The notes beneath the pieces were generated by a model. That model searched no databases and had not been told where the DNA came from. It was given only the letters and a program-made list of their open reading frames with translations. From the NCBI GenBank assembly GCA_038212445.1, contig JBBQUM010000005.1, positions 186,001 to 250,000 of the forward strand: a DNA stretch of 64,000 nt. Direction: 5' to 3'. Numbering within the stretch: position 1 is the first letter of the stretch; the number at the start of each line of letters is the position of its first letter. Origin of the DNA: TMP-7 sp038212445 (GTDB lineage Bacteria; Acidobacteriota; Terriglobia; Bryobacterales; Bryobacteraceae). Below are positions 37,510 through 46,347 of the stretch, piece by piece. The translations under genes and the position numbers were made by a program.

Positions 37510-38298
37510 TCAAGCGAGTTCGGAATAGCGAACCAGACGGACGTGGTTGGCACTGAGCGCCTGGCGGACTTCGGGCGACGTGAGCGCTTTCAGTTCCGCC
37601 TCACGGCTTTCCTTGAGACGGGTGGTTGCCGCCTTCAGTTCAGCGGTGCACAAGCCGGGGTGGACCATGAACTCGGTGGTGCCTTCGGGCAGCGCCGCGA
37701 TCAAGTTCACCACATCGTTGGCCTGATAGCGTCCGGTGATCTGGAAGCCGGCAAAGTGATCGGTGGTGTGGCAGCCGTGACGCGCGAGCACGCGGTGGAA
37801 GTGGGAGCGGATGCCGACAAACGCGCGGCTCACCAGTCGCTTGGTAACGGGGACGCGCTTGGAGGCGAGCGGCAGGTCGAACGGGCGGCGAACCCACTGA
37901 ATGCCGAATTCGCCGGCGAGCCGCGCGACGGCTTCGAGCACGGGAGGGAACAGGTGCGTGTGCTTATGAGTGTCGAGGTGCGTGGGCCGGATACCAGAGT
38001 CGAGAATCTTGACGATCTGTTTGCGAAGTTCGTTGTAGGGGTTCAAGCGGCCGCGGGCACAGGCCTCGAGCAGTTTCATGACGGTAGGCGGGTAGCCGGG
38101 ACTGCCCACCAGCACCAGATGGCAGCCGATGTCGAGCGTTGGATGAGCGCGCGCCAGCCGGACGGCGTCGTCAAACGCAGCACCTGTGGCCATTAGCGTG
38201 GTGGCGGTGAGGATCCCGCGGGTATGCGCTGCGATGATACCCGCGTTCACATCCTGTGTGAAACCGAAGTCGTCGGCATTGACGATGAGCTGTCTCAA
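37510..38298 (-). CDS. hpnK: YdjC/ChbG-family deacetylase, HpnK-like
   Basis: A 262-residue carbohydrate deacetylase. The metal and catalytic residues are at IVNADDFGF (D9, D10), H60 in GCHLVLVG and the H111-K-H113-T-H115 cluster. The family includes ChbG, which deacetylates chitooligosaccharides, and HpnK, which deacetylates GlcNAc-bacteriohopanetetrol. I favour HpnK because of the MRQLIVNADDFG start, the length, and the HpnI and HpnJ genes elsewhere in this window. It overlaps the mlaD-type gene by 4 bases (ATGA). A general sugar deacetylase remains possible. Confidence 0.68.
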   Translation of the reverse strand: MRQLIVNADDFGFTQDVNAGIIAAHTRGILTATTLMATGAAFDDAVRLARAHPTLDIGCHLVLVGSPGYPPTVMKLLEACARGRLNPYNELRKQIVKILDSGIRPTHLDTHKHTHLFPPVLEAVARLAGEFGIQWVRRPFDLPLASKRVPVTKRLVSRAFVGIRSHFHRVLARHGCHTTDHFAGFQITGRYQANDVVNLIAALPEGTTEFMVHPGLCTAELKAATTRLKESREAELKALTSPEVRQALSANHVRLVRYSELA

Positions 38299-39368
38299 AA
38301 CAGTTTGAGCTGAATGGTCAGGAACTTCTTCGGGTTGGCCCGGAAATCCTTCATCAACTGATTGACCTCGCGGGAGGTGCCGTTAAGACTATCGTACAGC
38401 GACGGGTTCACCAGCAGTTGCCCGAGGGTGCCCTGACCGGAGTTCACCTTGTCGACGATGCCGTCGATCTTGTTCAAGGTAGCGGAGATCTGGTTATGCA
38501 GTTGATCGCTCTTCAGCAACTTGCCGACGGTCCCCTGCCCTGAGTCGATATCCTTCAGCATCTTTCGAATGTCGAGGATCGCCTTGTTGGCGTTGTCGTA
38601 CATAGCAGGATCGTGGAGCAGCTTGCCGGCGGTGCCCTGCCCGGCGTTGAGATCGTCGATGGTCTTGTCGAGGCGCGAGATGGTGCCGCGCAGGTCGTTA
38701 TAAATCGCGTCGTCGTAGACTAACTTGCCGAGCGTACCTTTGTTGCTGTTGAGCGCACTGGACAGCTTCTGAACCTCGGCGACGGTGGCCAGGATGCGCG
38801 CGTACAGCTCGTCGTCGACGAGCAATTTGCCGATACTTCCCTTGCCTTGCTCGACCACGCTTACCACGGCGTCGACGCGCTTGAGGATGGACTGCAACTG
38901 GACCAGCAGCGTATTGCCCTGCGCGATCATGTCGTCGAAGTCCTTGGTGTCGCGCGCCCTGAGGGTGCCGTTGGTTTTGATCGTATCGAGCGCGGTGCCT
39001 CTTTTAATATTGATGTACTTGGTGCCCAGAAGATTGGCTGCGGCGATGCTTGCTTCAGAGTCCACCGGGATCTGGCTCAGGTATTCAGCCTCGACTTCGA
39101 GATCCATGCGGATCACCTTGGACGGATCCTTGGAACCGGAGAGCGCGATTTTGTTCACCTTACCGATTTTGATTCCGTTCAGCTGGACATCGGAACTCTC
39201 GGTGACGGCGGCGGCGTCTTCCAGATAGGTATAGAGCACGGCCTTAGCGGTGAACGGGTGTGAGTTTCCGGTGAGCAGGAAAATCAGCATCCCGAGTACA
39301 GCGAGCGAGACGATGCCCATCAATCCGACTTTGAGGCGAGCCCAATTAGCTTTGTTCTGGATAGCCAT
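38295..39368 (-). CDS. mlaD: MlaD/MCE-domain lipid-transport protein with five 34-residue repeats
   Basis: A 357-residue inner-membrane-anchored MCE protein. One membrane helix (residues 13-33) precedes the MCE domain at about 40-125 (LEDAAAVTESSDVQLNGIKIGKV, the usual DVxxxGxxVGxV-like core). After a linker come five exact-period repeats of 34 residues, with GT(S)-x-GKLL-type turns starting at 177, 211, 245, 279 and 313 and D/N-x-x-LY following. Proteobacterial MlaD is about 180 residues, so this is a long form, likely building an extended tunnel or coil across the periplasm. It is in the order mlaE-mlaF-mlaD-hpnK. Confidence 0.9.
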   Translation of the reverse strand: MAIQNKANWARLKVGLMGIVSLAVLGMLIFLLTGNSHPFTAKAVLYTYLEDAAAVTESSDVQLNGIKIGKVNKIALSGSKDPSKVIRMDLEVEAEYLSQIPVDSEASIAAANLLGTKYINIKRGTALDTIKTNGTLRARDTKDFDDMIAQGNTLLVQLQSILKRVDAVVSVVEQGKGSIGKLLVDDELYARILATVAEVQKLSSALNSNKGTLGKLVYDDAIYNDLRGTISRLDKTIDDLNAGQGTAGKLLHDPAMYDNANKAILDIRKMLKDIDSGQGTVGKLLKSDQLHNQISATLNKIDGIVDKVNSGQGTLGQLLVNPSLYDSLNGTSREVNQLMKDFRANPKKFLTIQLKLF

Positions 39369-39369
39369 A

Positions 39370-40194
39370 TTAGCGTTTCAAGACAAATCTCGACACGTAA
39401 GGATCCTGTGACGCCTCGAACTCCGGCTGTGAACCTTCGAAGACAATTCGGCCCTCGTGCATAACCAGGAATTTTGTATTATGGCTCACCTGTCCGTCCC
39501 CATTGGTCGAGATCCTCTGCAACTCGCCACTGTCGGGATTGTAGCGAAAATTGGCCATCAGTTGCCCGTCCTGGTAGCGATGAGTGGCCATCAGAGTCGC
39601 GGTATTGCGGGTGTCGCGCTCCTTGACGATCAACGCCATGATCGTATTCGCGGTGATGGGGTCGAGTCCGGCAGTGGGTGAATCATAGAGTACCAGAGGC
39701 GGTTCGGTGACGACAGCGCGGGCGATTCCAACGCGCCGGCGCATACCGCCCGACAACTCGCTGGGAAACTGTTCGAGGGTATGTTCGAGTTCGACGAAGC
39801 GCAGCGTCTCGCGGACCTTTTGTTCCACATCCACTTCGCGGGTTTTCTTCCGCTGGTTGACGATGGGGTAGGCAACGTTCTCCTCGACGGTTTGCGAATC
39901 GAACAAGCCGCCTTCCTGAAAAAGAATCCCGATACGGGAGCGGATGTCGAAAAGCCGCTGCTCGCTCATCGTTGTAATGTCCTGGCCGAAGATGGACACA
40001 CGCCCGGCGGTAGCTTGCAGCAAGCCGATGGCGATCTTCAGCAGCACTGTCTTGCCGCTTCCCGCTGCGCCGAGGATCACTTTGGACTGGCCGGGACGCA
40101 ATTCGAATGAGACACCGTCGAGGGCACGTGTGCCCGACGGGAATTCGAGGCTGACATCCTCGAAGCGGACGACGATGGACTCGGCTGGCGTCAC
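39370..40194 (-). CDS. mlaF: MlaF-type ABC ATPase of the MCE transporter
   Basis: A 274-residue ATP-binding subunit that powers MCE lipid transport. Walker A is GAAGSGKT (42-49), the Q-loop is GILFQEGGLFDSQTVEENV, and the signature LSGGMRRRV starts at 146. The Walker B stretch reads LVLYD170S171PTAGLDP, with Ser where the catalytic Glu is expected; the codon is TCA. GTG at 40194 is chosen because it forms a GTGA overlap with the mlaE stop (40193-40191), and the long alternative start would add unrelated sequence. The partner permease is directly upstream and the MCE protein directly downstream (one base gap). Confidence 0.9.
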   Translation of the reverse strand: MTPAESIVVRFEDVSLEFPSGTRALDGVSFELRPGQSKVILGAAGSGKTVLLKIAIGLLQATAGRVSIFGQDITTMSEQRLFDIRSRIGILFQEGGLFDSQTVEENVAYPIVNQRKKTREVDVEQKVRETLRFVELEHTLEQFPSELSGGMRRRVGIARAVVTEPPLVLYDSPTAGLDPITANTIMALIVKERDTRNTATLMATHRYQDGQLMANFRYNPDSGELQRISTNGDGQVSHNTKFLVMHEGRIVFEGSQPEFEASQDPYVSRFVLKR

Positions 40195-40949
40195 GTGAGG
40201 TTGACGAAAATACGACCGATGAAGAAAGTGACGATGATGATCCAGATTTGCGCCACCACGACGGACTGCGTAGTCGCGCGGCCGACGCCCTGTGTTCCGC
40301 CGGTTGTCTGCATGCCGTAATAGCAACCCACCAAGGCAATGATGAGCGCGAAGACGAAGGGCTTCAGCAGTCCCTGCACCACGTCGTTCCAGGCCAGCGA
40401 GCGCCAGGCGAGGCTCCAGTACTGCGAGCCGGAGATATTCATGACGGTGAGGGCGATGACATAGCCGCCCAGTATTCCCATGAAGTCGGCAATGATTGTC
40501 AGCAGCGGAAGCACGACGGCGGCGGCGATTAACCGCGGAGTAACGAGCTTCTGGATCGGATCGGTGCCGAGCGCGCGCATCGCGTCGATCTGCTCTGTGA
40601 CCTTCATCGAACCGAGTTCGCTGGCGATTCCCGAGCCATTGCGTCCGGCGATCATCCAGGCGGTGAGCACCGGGCCGAGTTCGCGAACCAGGGTAATGGA
40701 AACGATCTGGCCGATCTGGCCTTGGGCTCCGTAGGCGGCCAGGGCGCGCGACATCTGCAGTCCCATGACACCGCCGGTGAAGAAGCCGACCATGATAACG
40801 ACGGGGAGGCTCTGGACGCCGATGATGTCCATCTGGAGCGCGATGTCGTCAGTGTAGTGGGGCGAGCGGAAAACGTTCCGAAACGCTCGACCCGAAAGAA
40901 CGATGAAGTCCTGAAAGGCTCCAACCTGCGGCTTCAAAAAGTCGAGCAA
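40191..40949 (-). CDS. mlaE: MlaE-type MCE transporter permease
   Basis: A 252-residue integral membrane permease with about five helices. Family hallmarks are visible: a cytoplasmic N-terminal helix, QMDIIGVQSLPVVIMVGFFT, and the conserved LGPVLTAWMIAGRNGSGIAS segment followed by ELGSMKVTEQIDAMRALG. It acts with the MlaF ATPase to move lipids between membranes. The operon continues to mlaF through a GTGA overlap. The permease begins 41 bases from the divergent DmpA-type peptidase, so the intergenic segment holds both promoters. Confidence 0.92.
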   Translation of the reverse strand: MLDFLKPQVGAFQDFIVLSGRAFRNVFRSPHYTDDIALQMDIIGVQSLPVVIMVGFFTGGVMGLQMSRALAAYGAQGQIGQIVSITLVRELGPVLTAWMIAGRNGSGIASELGSMKVTEQIDAMRALGTDPIQKLVTPRLIAAAVVLPLLTIIADFMGILGGYVIALTVMNISGSQYWSLAWRSLAWNDVVQGLLKPFVFALIIALVGCYYGMQTTGGTQGVGRATTQSVVVAQIWIIIVTFFIGRIFVNLT

Positions 40950-40990
40950 ACCGGCGCTCCCACGTTTGTGATGCTACCATACGACCGGAT

Positions 40991-41938
40991 ATGAAGGGCC
41001 TCACCGACATACCAGGAATCCTGGTGGGCCACGCATCCGACTACGAAGCGCGCACCGGCTGTACGGTGGTGCTGTGCGAGGCGGGCGCGGTGGGCGGCCT
41101 GGACGTGCGCGGCTCAGCCGCCGAAGGCCAGTGGGCGGTGCTCGATCCGCTGCATGTCACTGACCGCATCCATTCCGTAATCTTCACCGGCGGCAGCGCG
41201 TTTGGAATCGAAGCCGCATCCGGCGTCCGACGTTATCTCGAGCATCGCGGAGTTGGTTTCAACACCGGCTCGGCGATTGTTCCGATTGTCGTAGGCGGCG
41301 TACTCTACGACCTCGGCTTTGCGAAGAAGGGCATCCGTCCGACGCGGGAGACCGGCGAGACCGCGGCAGGTGCAGCCACCGACCGTGCGGTAGCCGAAGG
41401 CGCGATTGGCGCGGGCACTGGCGCCACCGTCGGCAAGGTGCTGGGCATGGCGAACTCCATGAAGTCGGGTGTGGGATCGTGGACGATCACGTTGTCGGGA
41501 GGCGTGATGGTGTCGGCGCTGGCGGTGGTGAACGCGGTAGGCGACGTACGGGATCCGCGGACCGGCAAGATCCTGGCGGGCACTCGCACCACGGCGTCGG
41601 GCATGGAATTTGCCGACAGTGAACGGCTGGTGTTAGGCGGAACCGCGGCCGGCTTTCGAGGCGCGAATACGACGCTGGTCTGCGTGGCCACCAACGCCAT
41701 GCTGGACAAAATCCAGGCGAAGAAGCTGGCTCAGTTCGCGAGCCTGGGCGTGGCGCGGGCGATTGCTCCGGTGAACATGATGTCCGACGGCGACACGGTG
41801 GTCGCGCTGTCGTTGGGCACGCTCAAAGCGAACATTGACGCACTCGGCGTGGCGGCGGCGTCGGCGACCGCGCAGGCGATTGTGCGGTCAGTCACCGAGA
41901 CCAAGCCGATGGGCGGGTTGCCGGGACTCGGCAAGTAA
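40991..41938 (+). CDS. P1-family (DmpA/BapA-like) aminopeptidase
   Basis: A 315-residue N-terminal-nucleophile hydrolase of MEROPS family P1 (L-aminopeptidase/D-esterase). It self-cleaves before the nucleophile, which here would be Thr227 in RGAN226TTLVCVATNA; the Asn-Ser/Thr junction is the expected autocleavage site. The N-terminal half has ILVGHASDYEARTGCTVVLC and the substrate region VGGLDVRGSAAEG. It may hydrolyse beta-aminoacyl or D-amino-acid peptides. No signal peptide is seen, so it is probably cytoplasmic. Confidence 0.9.
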   Translation: MKGLTDIPGILVGHASDYEARTGCTVVLCEAGAVGGLDVRGSAAEGQWAVLDPLHVTDRIHSVIFTGGSAFGIEAASGVRRYLEHRGVGFNTGSAIVPIVVGGVLYDLGFAKKGIRPTRETGETAAGAATDRAVAEGAIGAGTGATVGKVLGMANSMKSGVGSWTITLSGGVMVSALAVVNAVGDVRDPRTGKILAGTRTTASGMEFADSERLVLGGTAAGFRGANTTLVCVATNAMLDKIQAKKLAQFASLGVARAIAPVNMMSDGDTVVALSLGTLKANIDALGVAAASATAQAIVRSVTETKPMGGLPGLGK

Positions 41939-41940
41939 CT

Positions 41941-43218
41941 CTAAGCCGGACGCGCCGCCGACGCTCTCAGCGGGAAGCCCGGGCCGGCGAGCGAATCGAG
42001 CAACTGCTCGTGCGCGGTCTGATCGATCAGATAAACCAACTTGCCGTCCTCCTCCATCGTCGCGGCCATGCGCTTGGCTACCAGCAGGAGGCATAGCTGC
42101 TGTTCGCCGGGAGTGAGCGCGGCGGCCTCCACCCGGGCCATGCCACGAACGGTGGGCATAAGCTTGCGCAGAAAATCGCGGACGAAGATCTGATCGTCCA
42201 GCGAATCGAGTGCCGCGCTGGCAGAGATCCAGCGTTGTTCACTGGCGCCGAAGAAGTACGGCCCGGAGGCGAAAGCGAGCAGGAACACGATGATGTCGAT
42301 GAAGGCGGCGAGCGTGAACGCGAACATGTGCCGGCCGGTGGGCTGTGTGAGCAATTCCTCGAAGGCGACCAGCAGATCCTCCTGGCCGCTCTGGGTGCGG
42401 TCCACGAAGTCTGAGTAAGAAGCTACGGCGGGACGCTCGAAGCGAGCCGCGTGCATTGTGGATTCCACATCCGTCCACGGCACTGCGTCGAAGGCCTGGT
42501 GGAAATCGCGGAGTTGTTTCTCGGTAGGATCAAGCGGCTTCAACTGCGTGTGAAACGCCGTCATCGACTGCTGAGCGGCTTGGATTCGCGCCAGGCTCTG
42601 CTCGGCCATCTTGCTGTAGCGGTCAAAAGCGGTGTAGCGCACACCTTCGCCGCTGCCTTCTTTATAAGTAGCCGCGTAAGTCTGAGCCTCGCGGGCCACG
42701 GCCTCGCGGACCTTCGCAAGGTATGGGTCAGCATCCTGCGCCTGCGAAATATGGCCGTGAGTCTTTTCCGCCTCGGTAAGTTCGCGAAGGGCGAGTACGT
42801 GCTTCTGGGCCTCGGCGGCAGCGGCGTTCAGCGTGTCCTGCACGCCGGCAGCGTCCTGATTCAGGCGATCGTACAGGCGCCGCTCGATGGCCACCGGACG
42901 CTCCTTGGCGGAAAACCAGGTGAACAGGCTGACGTAGGAAAAGGCGATAGAGACGGCCGCCGTCATGACGTAGACGCAGATGAGCAGCGCCCGCCGCGAT
43001 CGCGTAAAACCAATCAACCAAGCCACCAGCACCAGCGACACTTGTATGCCGAAGGACGCAAGCACCGCGAACCAGCTCGACAGATACAGAGCCATGCCTT
43101 GCTCAGTGGTGTACCAGGAAACTACGGAGAGGAAACAGCTTGCGATAAAGAGACCAGCTACCAGTGGACGGGTGGCGGACAAACGGCTGGCAGAGAACCC
43201 CGCCGGCGCGAAGGACAT
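41941..43218 (-). CDS. Unknown multi-span membrane protein with a coiled-coil extracytoplasmic domain
   Basis: A 425-residue protein of no family I recognise. It has three hydrophobic segments near the N-terminus (residues 18-36, 44-70, 80-102), a helical, charged region of about 190 residues (105-295) with coiled-coil character, one more membrane helix at about 302-322 (MFAFTLAAFIDIIVFLLAFA), and a C-terminal cytoplasmic part of about 100 residues. The order resembles TM-rich sensors or envelope stress proteins. It is convergent with the peptidase gene (2-base gap). Confidence 0.7.
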   Translation of the reverse strand: MSFAPAGFSASRLSATRPLVAGLFIASCFLSVVSWYTTEQGMALYLSSWFAVLASFGIQVSLVLVAWLIGFTRSRRALLICVYVMTAAVSIAFSYVSLFTWFSAKERPVAIERRLYDRLNQDAAGVQDTLNAAAAEAQKHVLALRELTEAEKTHGHISQAQDADPYLAKVREAVAREAQTYAATYKEGSGEGVRYTAFDRYSKMAEQSLARIQAAQQSMTAFHTQLKPLDPTEKQLRDFHQAFDAVPWTDVESTMHAARFERPAVASYSDFVDRTQSGQEDLLVAFEELLTQPTGRHMFAFTLAAFIDIIVFLLAFASGPYFFGASEQRWISASAALDSLDDQIFVRDFLRKLMPTVRGMARVEAAALTPGEQQLCLLLVAKRMAATMEEDGKLVYLIDQTAHEQLLDSLAGPGFPLRASAARPA

Positions 43219-43331
43219 AGCAGACTACTCCTTACGGATTAGTCAACGTGTGAACCTGCGCCAAAGTTCCAGGAAATGTTCTCGCCGGGTTCAGCGAAGA
43301 GCATTGAGCCGCGATTAGTTATCGTAAAGAT

Positions 43332-44699
43332 GTGCGCGAGCAGCGATCGTTAAGAATTTCCCATGTTGGACTGCGCGGTGTAGTTGGCAGTGGAATGACC
43401 GCCGCGCATGTGCTCGATTTTGCAGCGGCGTTCGGCACGTTCCTGCCGGCCGGACCGGTGGTGATCGGGCGCGACCCGCGTGCAAGCGGTGTGATGATCC
43501 GAGAGGGTGTGGTGTCGACACTGCTGGCCTGCGGGCATGACGTGGTGGATCTGGGAGTGGCCTCGACGCCGGTGATCCAACATGCCATCGGACGGCGCGA
43601 CGCGGTGGGCGGCGTGTCCATCGGCGCCAGTCATAATTCCGCCGCCTGGAATGCGCTCAAGTTTTTCGGTCCGCGCGGCACCTACCTCTCCACCGCCGAG
43701 GCCGGTGAACTGCTCGACATCTACCACCTGCGTAAGTTCGACTTCACCGAGTGGACCGGCGTGGGAACCTTGCGCCGTGAGACCGGTTCGCTGGATCAGT
43801 ATCTTGACGACCTGGCGGGTGCCTTCGATTTTGAATCGCTGAGAAAGCTACGGATCGTGGTGGACTGCTGTAACGGCACGTCCTCCTTGATCCTGCGCCG
43901 GTTGAATCAGCGCTTCGGCTTCCACTTCATTCTGATCAATGCCGAAATCGAAGGAGTCAATTTCGCGCACGAGCCGAACACTTCGAGCCGCACGCTGAGC
44001 CTGCAACTGGCGCCGCTGGTGATGCCGCTCGGAGCCGATGCCGGCTTTTTGTTTGATGTGGACAGCGACCGTGTGTCGTTTGCGACCGGCGAAGGCAAGG
44101 CCGTCTCTGAGGAGATGGTGCTGCCTGTGCTCGCCGACTATCTGCTGCCGCGCGCTGCCGGCAAGCTTGTGATCACGAATCTCTCCACCACCGCGCTACT
44201 CGACGAGATCGCGGCGCGCCATCAGGGTCGTGTACTGCGCGTTCCGGTAGGGCGGCAGGCCGCGATCGACGCGCTGTCCACTTACCGTCCCGAGCAAGTG
44301 GCGATCGCCGGGGAAGGCACCGGAGCCGTGATGATGCCGAAGTTCCGCTTCGTCTACGACGGCATCGCTTCGATGCTGGCAGTGATGTCGCGCATGGTAG
44401 AGGAACAGCGTCCGCTCGCCGAAATCGTCAATAGCTATCCTCGCTACTCCATCTGCAAGGGACAGGTGCCGCTGGTGACACAGCGCATCCCGGCGCTGCT
44501 CACCGAACTGCGCGATTTGTATTCCGACGGTCAGGTGAACTCGCTCGATGGACTCCGTGTGGAATGGCCGGACCGGTGGTTTCACGTGCGTGTGAGCCAG
44601 ACCGAGCCGGTGGTGCGCGTCATCTGTGAGCGTCGCGGTGCGGAGCCTACAGAACTATATGAGCAGTTGATGGAGAAGGTGAGATCGTATGCCGCGTGA
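43332..44699 (+). CDS. Phosphohexomutase paralog with altered active-site motifs
   Basis: A 455-residue alpha-D-phosphohexomutase-family protein, starting with GTG. The phosphoserine loop reads GAS100HN-S103 where active enzymes have TASHNP. The Mg loop reads D242-V-D244-S245-D246-R, where G or A is usual at 245. The sugar loop is GEGTG (327-331) and the phosphate loop SQTEPVVRV (422-430). The nucleophile Ser and all three Mg-binding Asp are kept, so activity is possible but unusual. It overlaps the second mutase by 11 bases, so the pair is co-translated and may form a heteromer (inference). Confidence 0.88.
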   Translation: MREQRSLRISHVGLRGVVGSGMTAAHVLDFAAAFGTFLPAGPVVIGRDPRASGVMIREGVVSTLLACGHDVVDLGVASTPVIQHAIGRRDAVGGVSIGASHNSAAWNALKFFGPRGTYLSTAEAGELLDIYHLRKFDFTEWTGVGTLRRETGSLDQYLDDLAGAFDFESLRKLRIVVDCCNGTSSLILRRLNQRFGFHFILINAEIEGVNFAHEPNTSSRTLSLQLAPLVMPLGADAGFLFDVDSDRVSFATGEGKAVSEEMVLPVLADYLLPRAAGKLVITNLSTTALLDEIAARHQGRVLRVPVGRQAAIDALSTYRPEQVAIAGEGTGAVMMPKFRFVYDGIASMLAVMSRMVEEQRPLAEIVNSYPRYSICKGQVPLVTQRIPALLTELRDLYSDGQVNSLDGLRVEWPDRWFHVRVSQTEPVVRVICERRGAEPTELYEQLMEKVRSYAA

Positions 44700-46047
44700 G
44701 CACCTGCTGAAAATCGGCGTCTCGGGAATTCGCGGCGTAGTGGGGGAATTTCTCACGCCGCTGCTGGCTCGCGCCTTTGCCCAGGCCTTTGGAACGTACG
44801 TGGGCGCGGGGCGCGTGGTGGTGGGTCGCGACACGCGCTCGAGCGGACCGATGCTCCAGCATGCGGTGCAGTGCGGGCTGCTGGCGGCCGGTTGTGAAGT
44901 GGTGGACGTGGGCGTGCTGCCGACGCCGACGATTCAGATTTTCAGCGCGGCAACCGGAGCCAATGGCGCCATCGCGATCACGGCGTCGCACAATCCGCCC
45001 GAGTACAACGCCCTGAAGCTGTTCAACGCCGAGGGTCTGTTCTTCAATGCCTACGAGCGAAGTGAACTGCTGGACATCTACCACCAGAGCGACCTGCGAC
45101 AGGCGGAGAACGATGAGATGCGGCGGCTGTCGGCCGACTATGACACCGCGCCCAAGCTACACCTGAGGCGCGTTCTCGAGCACGTGGATGTCGACCGGAT
45201 CCGGGCCCGAAAGTTCCGCGTCGCGCTCGACGCTGTGAACGGTGCGGGCAGCGTGATGACGCCGGGCTTCCTGCGCGACGAGCTTGGCTGCGAGCTACAC
45301 GCAATTTCGATTGACCCCACCAAGCCGTTTCCACGCGTCGCCGAACCGCGTCCCGACACGCTGGGCGACCTGTCGGCGCTGGTGGCCCGCGAACACTGTG
45401 ACATCGGGTTTGCGCAGGACCCGGATGGCGACCGTCTGGCTGTTGCCGACGAGCACGGCACGGTGCTTGATAACGACGACGTGCTGGCGATGGCGGTGGA
45501 CGTGGCGCTCGAGCGCAAGCGCGGGCCGGTGGTGGTGAACCTGACGACGTCATCGGTGGTCGACGATGTCGCCGCAGCACACGGTTCTCCGGTCTACCGT
45601 ACGCCCGTAGGCGAGGCGAACGTCGTAGAGACGATGCAGGCGGTGAAGGCTGTCATCGGAGGCGAAGGATCAAACGGCGGGATCATCTTCCCGGCAGTCC
45701 ACCTGTGCCGCGACAGCTACCTGGGAATGGCGTTCCTGTTGGACCGCATGGCGGCCACCGGTGCCTCCATCAGCGCGCTGGCGGGCAAACTGCCGCGATA
45801 CTACCGGCGATTGGGCAAGGCAGCGTTCGAACACGGGCGACTGGGTCCGCTGATGCGGTCGTTGGAGGATGCGTTCCCGAACGTTAAATTGGATCGCAGC
45901 GACGGATTGAAGCTGATTCTGGACAGCGGGTGGATCCACGTGCGTGCATCCAACACCGAGCCGATTCTCAGAATTGCCGCCGAAGCGCGCAGCGAGGATG
46001 AGGTGGAAAAGCTCTATCAGCAGGCGGTGGATCTACTTGGACGATGA
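44689..46047 (+). CDS. Phosphohexomutase (GlmM/ManB-like)
   Basis: A 452-residue phosphohexomutase with complete motifs: TAS100HNPP (phosphoserine loop), D244-P-D246-G-D248-R (Mg loop), GGEGSNGG (sugar loop) and SNTEPILRI (phosphate loop). It interconverts hexose-6-phosphate and hexose-1-phosphate; glucosamine or mannose/glucose substrates cannot be separated by eye. The ATG overlaps the preceding mutase by 11 bases. Its 3' end overlaps the convergent ftsB by 15 bases. Confidence 0.93.
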   Translation: MPREHLLKIGVSGIRGVVGEFLTPLLARAFAQAFGTYVGAGRVVVGRDTRSSGPMLQHAVQCGLLAAGCEVVDVGVLPTPTIQIFSAATGANGAIAITASHNPPEYNALKLFNAEGLFFNAYERSELLDIYHQSDLRQAENDEMRRLSADYDTAPKLHLRRVLEHVDVDRIRARKFRVALDAVNGAGSVMTPGFLRDELGCELHAISIDPTKPFPRVAEPRPDTLGDLSALVAREHCDIGFAQDPDGDRLAVADEHGTVLDNDDVLAMAVDVALERKRGPVVVNLTTSSVVDDVAAAHGSPVYRTPVGEANVVETMQAVKAVIGGEGSNGGIIFPAVHLCRDSYLGMAFLLDRMAATGASISALAGKLPRYYRRLGKAAFEHGRLGPLMRSLEDAFPNVKLDRSDGLKLILDSGWIHVRASNTEPILRIAAEARSEDEVEKLYQQAVDLLGR

Positions 46048-46347
46048 GCTGTCGGTCTTGGGAGGCTCCGGCAGGATGAAGGTAGTCTCACCGGGGCGCT
46101 GCAGTTTCAGCTTGCGTCGAATCTCGAGTTCCTGCTCGCTGGTGCTGTTCTTCAGACGCTCGATCCGGTCGTGCTTCTGTTGGATTTCCCGACTTAAACG
46201 AGCGTTCTGCTCTTCGAGAGATTGCACCTCACGGCGCTTCTCGCCAAGTGCGGACATGCCTCCGGGCCCACGCAGCGCAACCACTGCGTATGCGGATACC
46301 AGCACGAATGCTGTTATCGCAACAGCCCTCTTGATACTGCTCGTCAT
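46033..46347 (-). CDS. ftsB: FtsB/DivIC-family cell-division protein
   Basis: A 104-residue single-span protein. A membrane helix (residues 8-25) is followed by a coiled coil (about 35-75, SLEEQNARLSREIQQKHDRI) and a short Glu/Arg/Pro tail (ELEIRRKLKLQRPGET). This is the FtsB/septum-formation-initiator layout; the protein would act in the FtsQBL complex at the septum. The length fits. The segment 46348-46488 upstream contains no clear promoter and a weak tRNA-like fragment that I reject as a gene. Confidence 0.85.
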   Translation of the reverse strand: MTSSIKRAVAITAFVLVSAYAVVALRGPGGMSALGEKRREVQSLEEQNARLSREIQQKHDRIERLKNSTSEQELEIRRKLKLQRPGETTFILPEPPKTDSSSSK

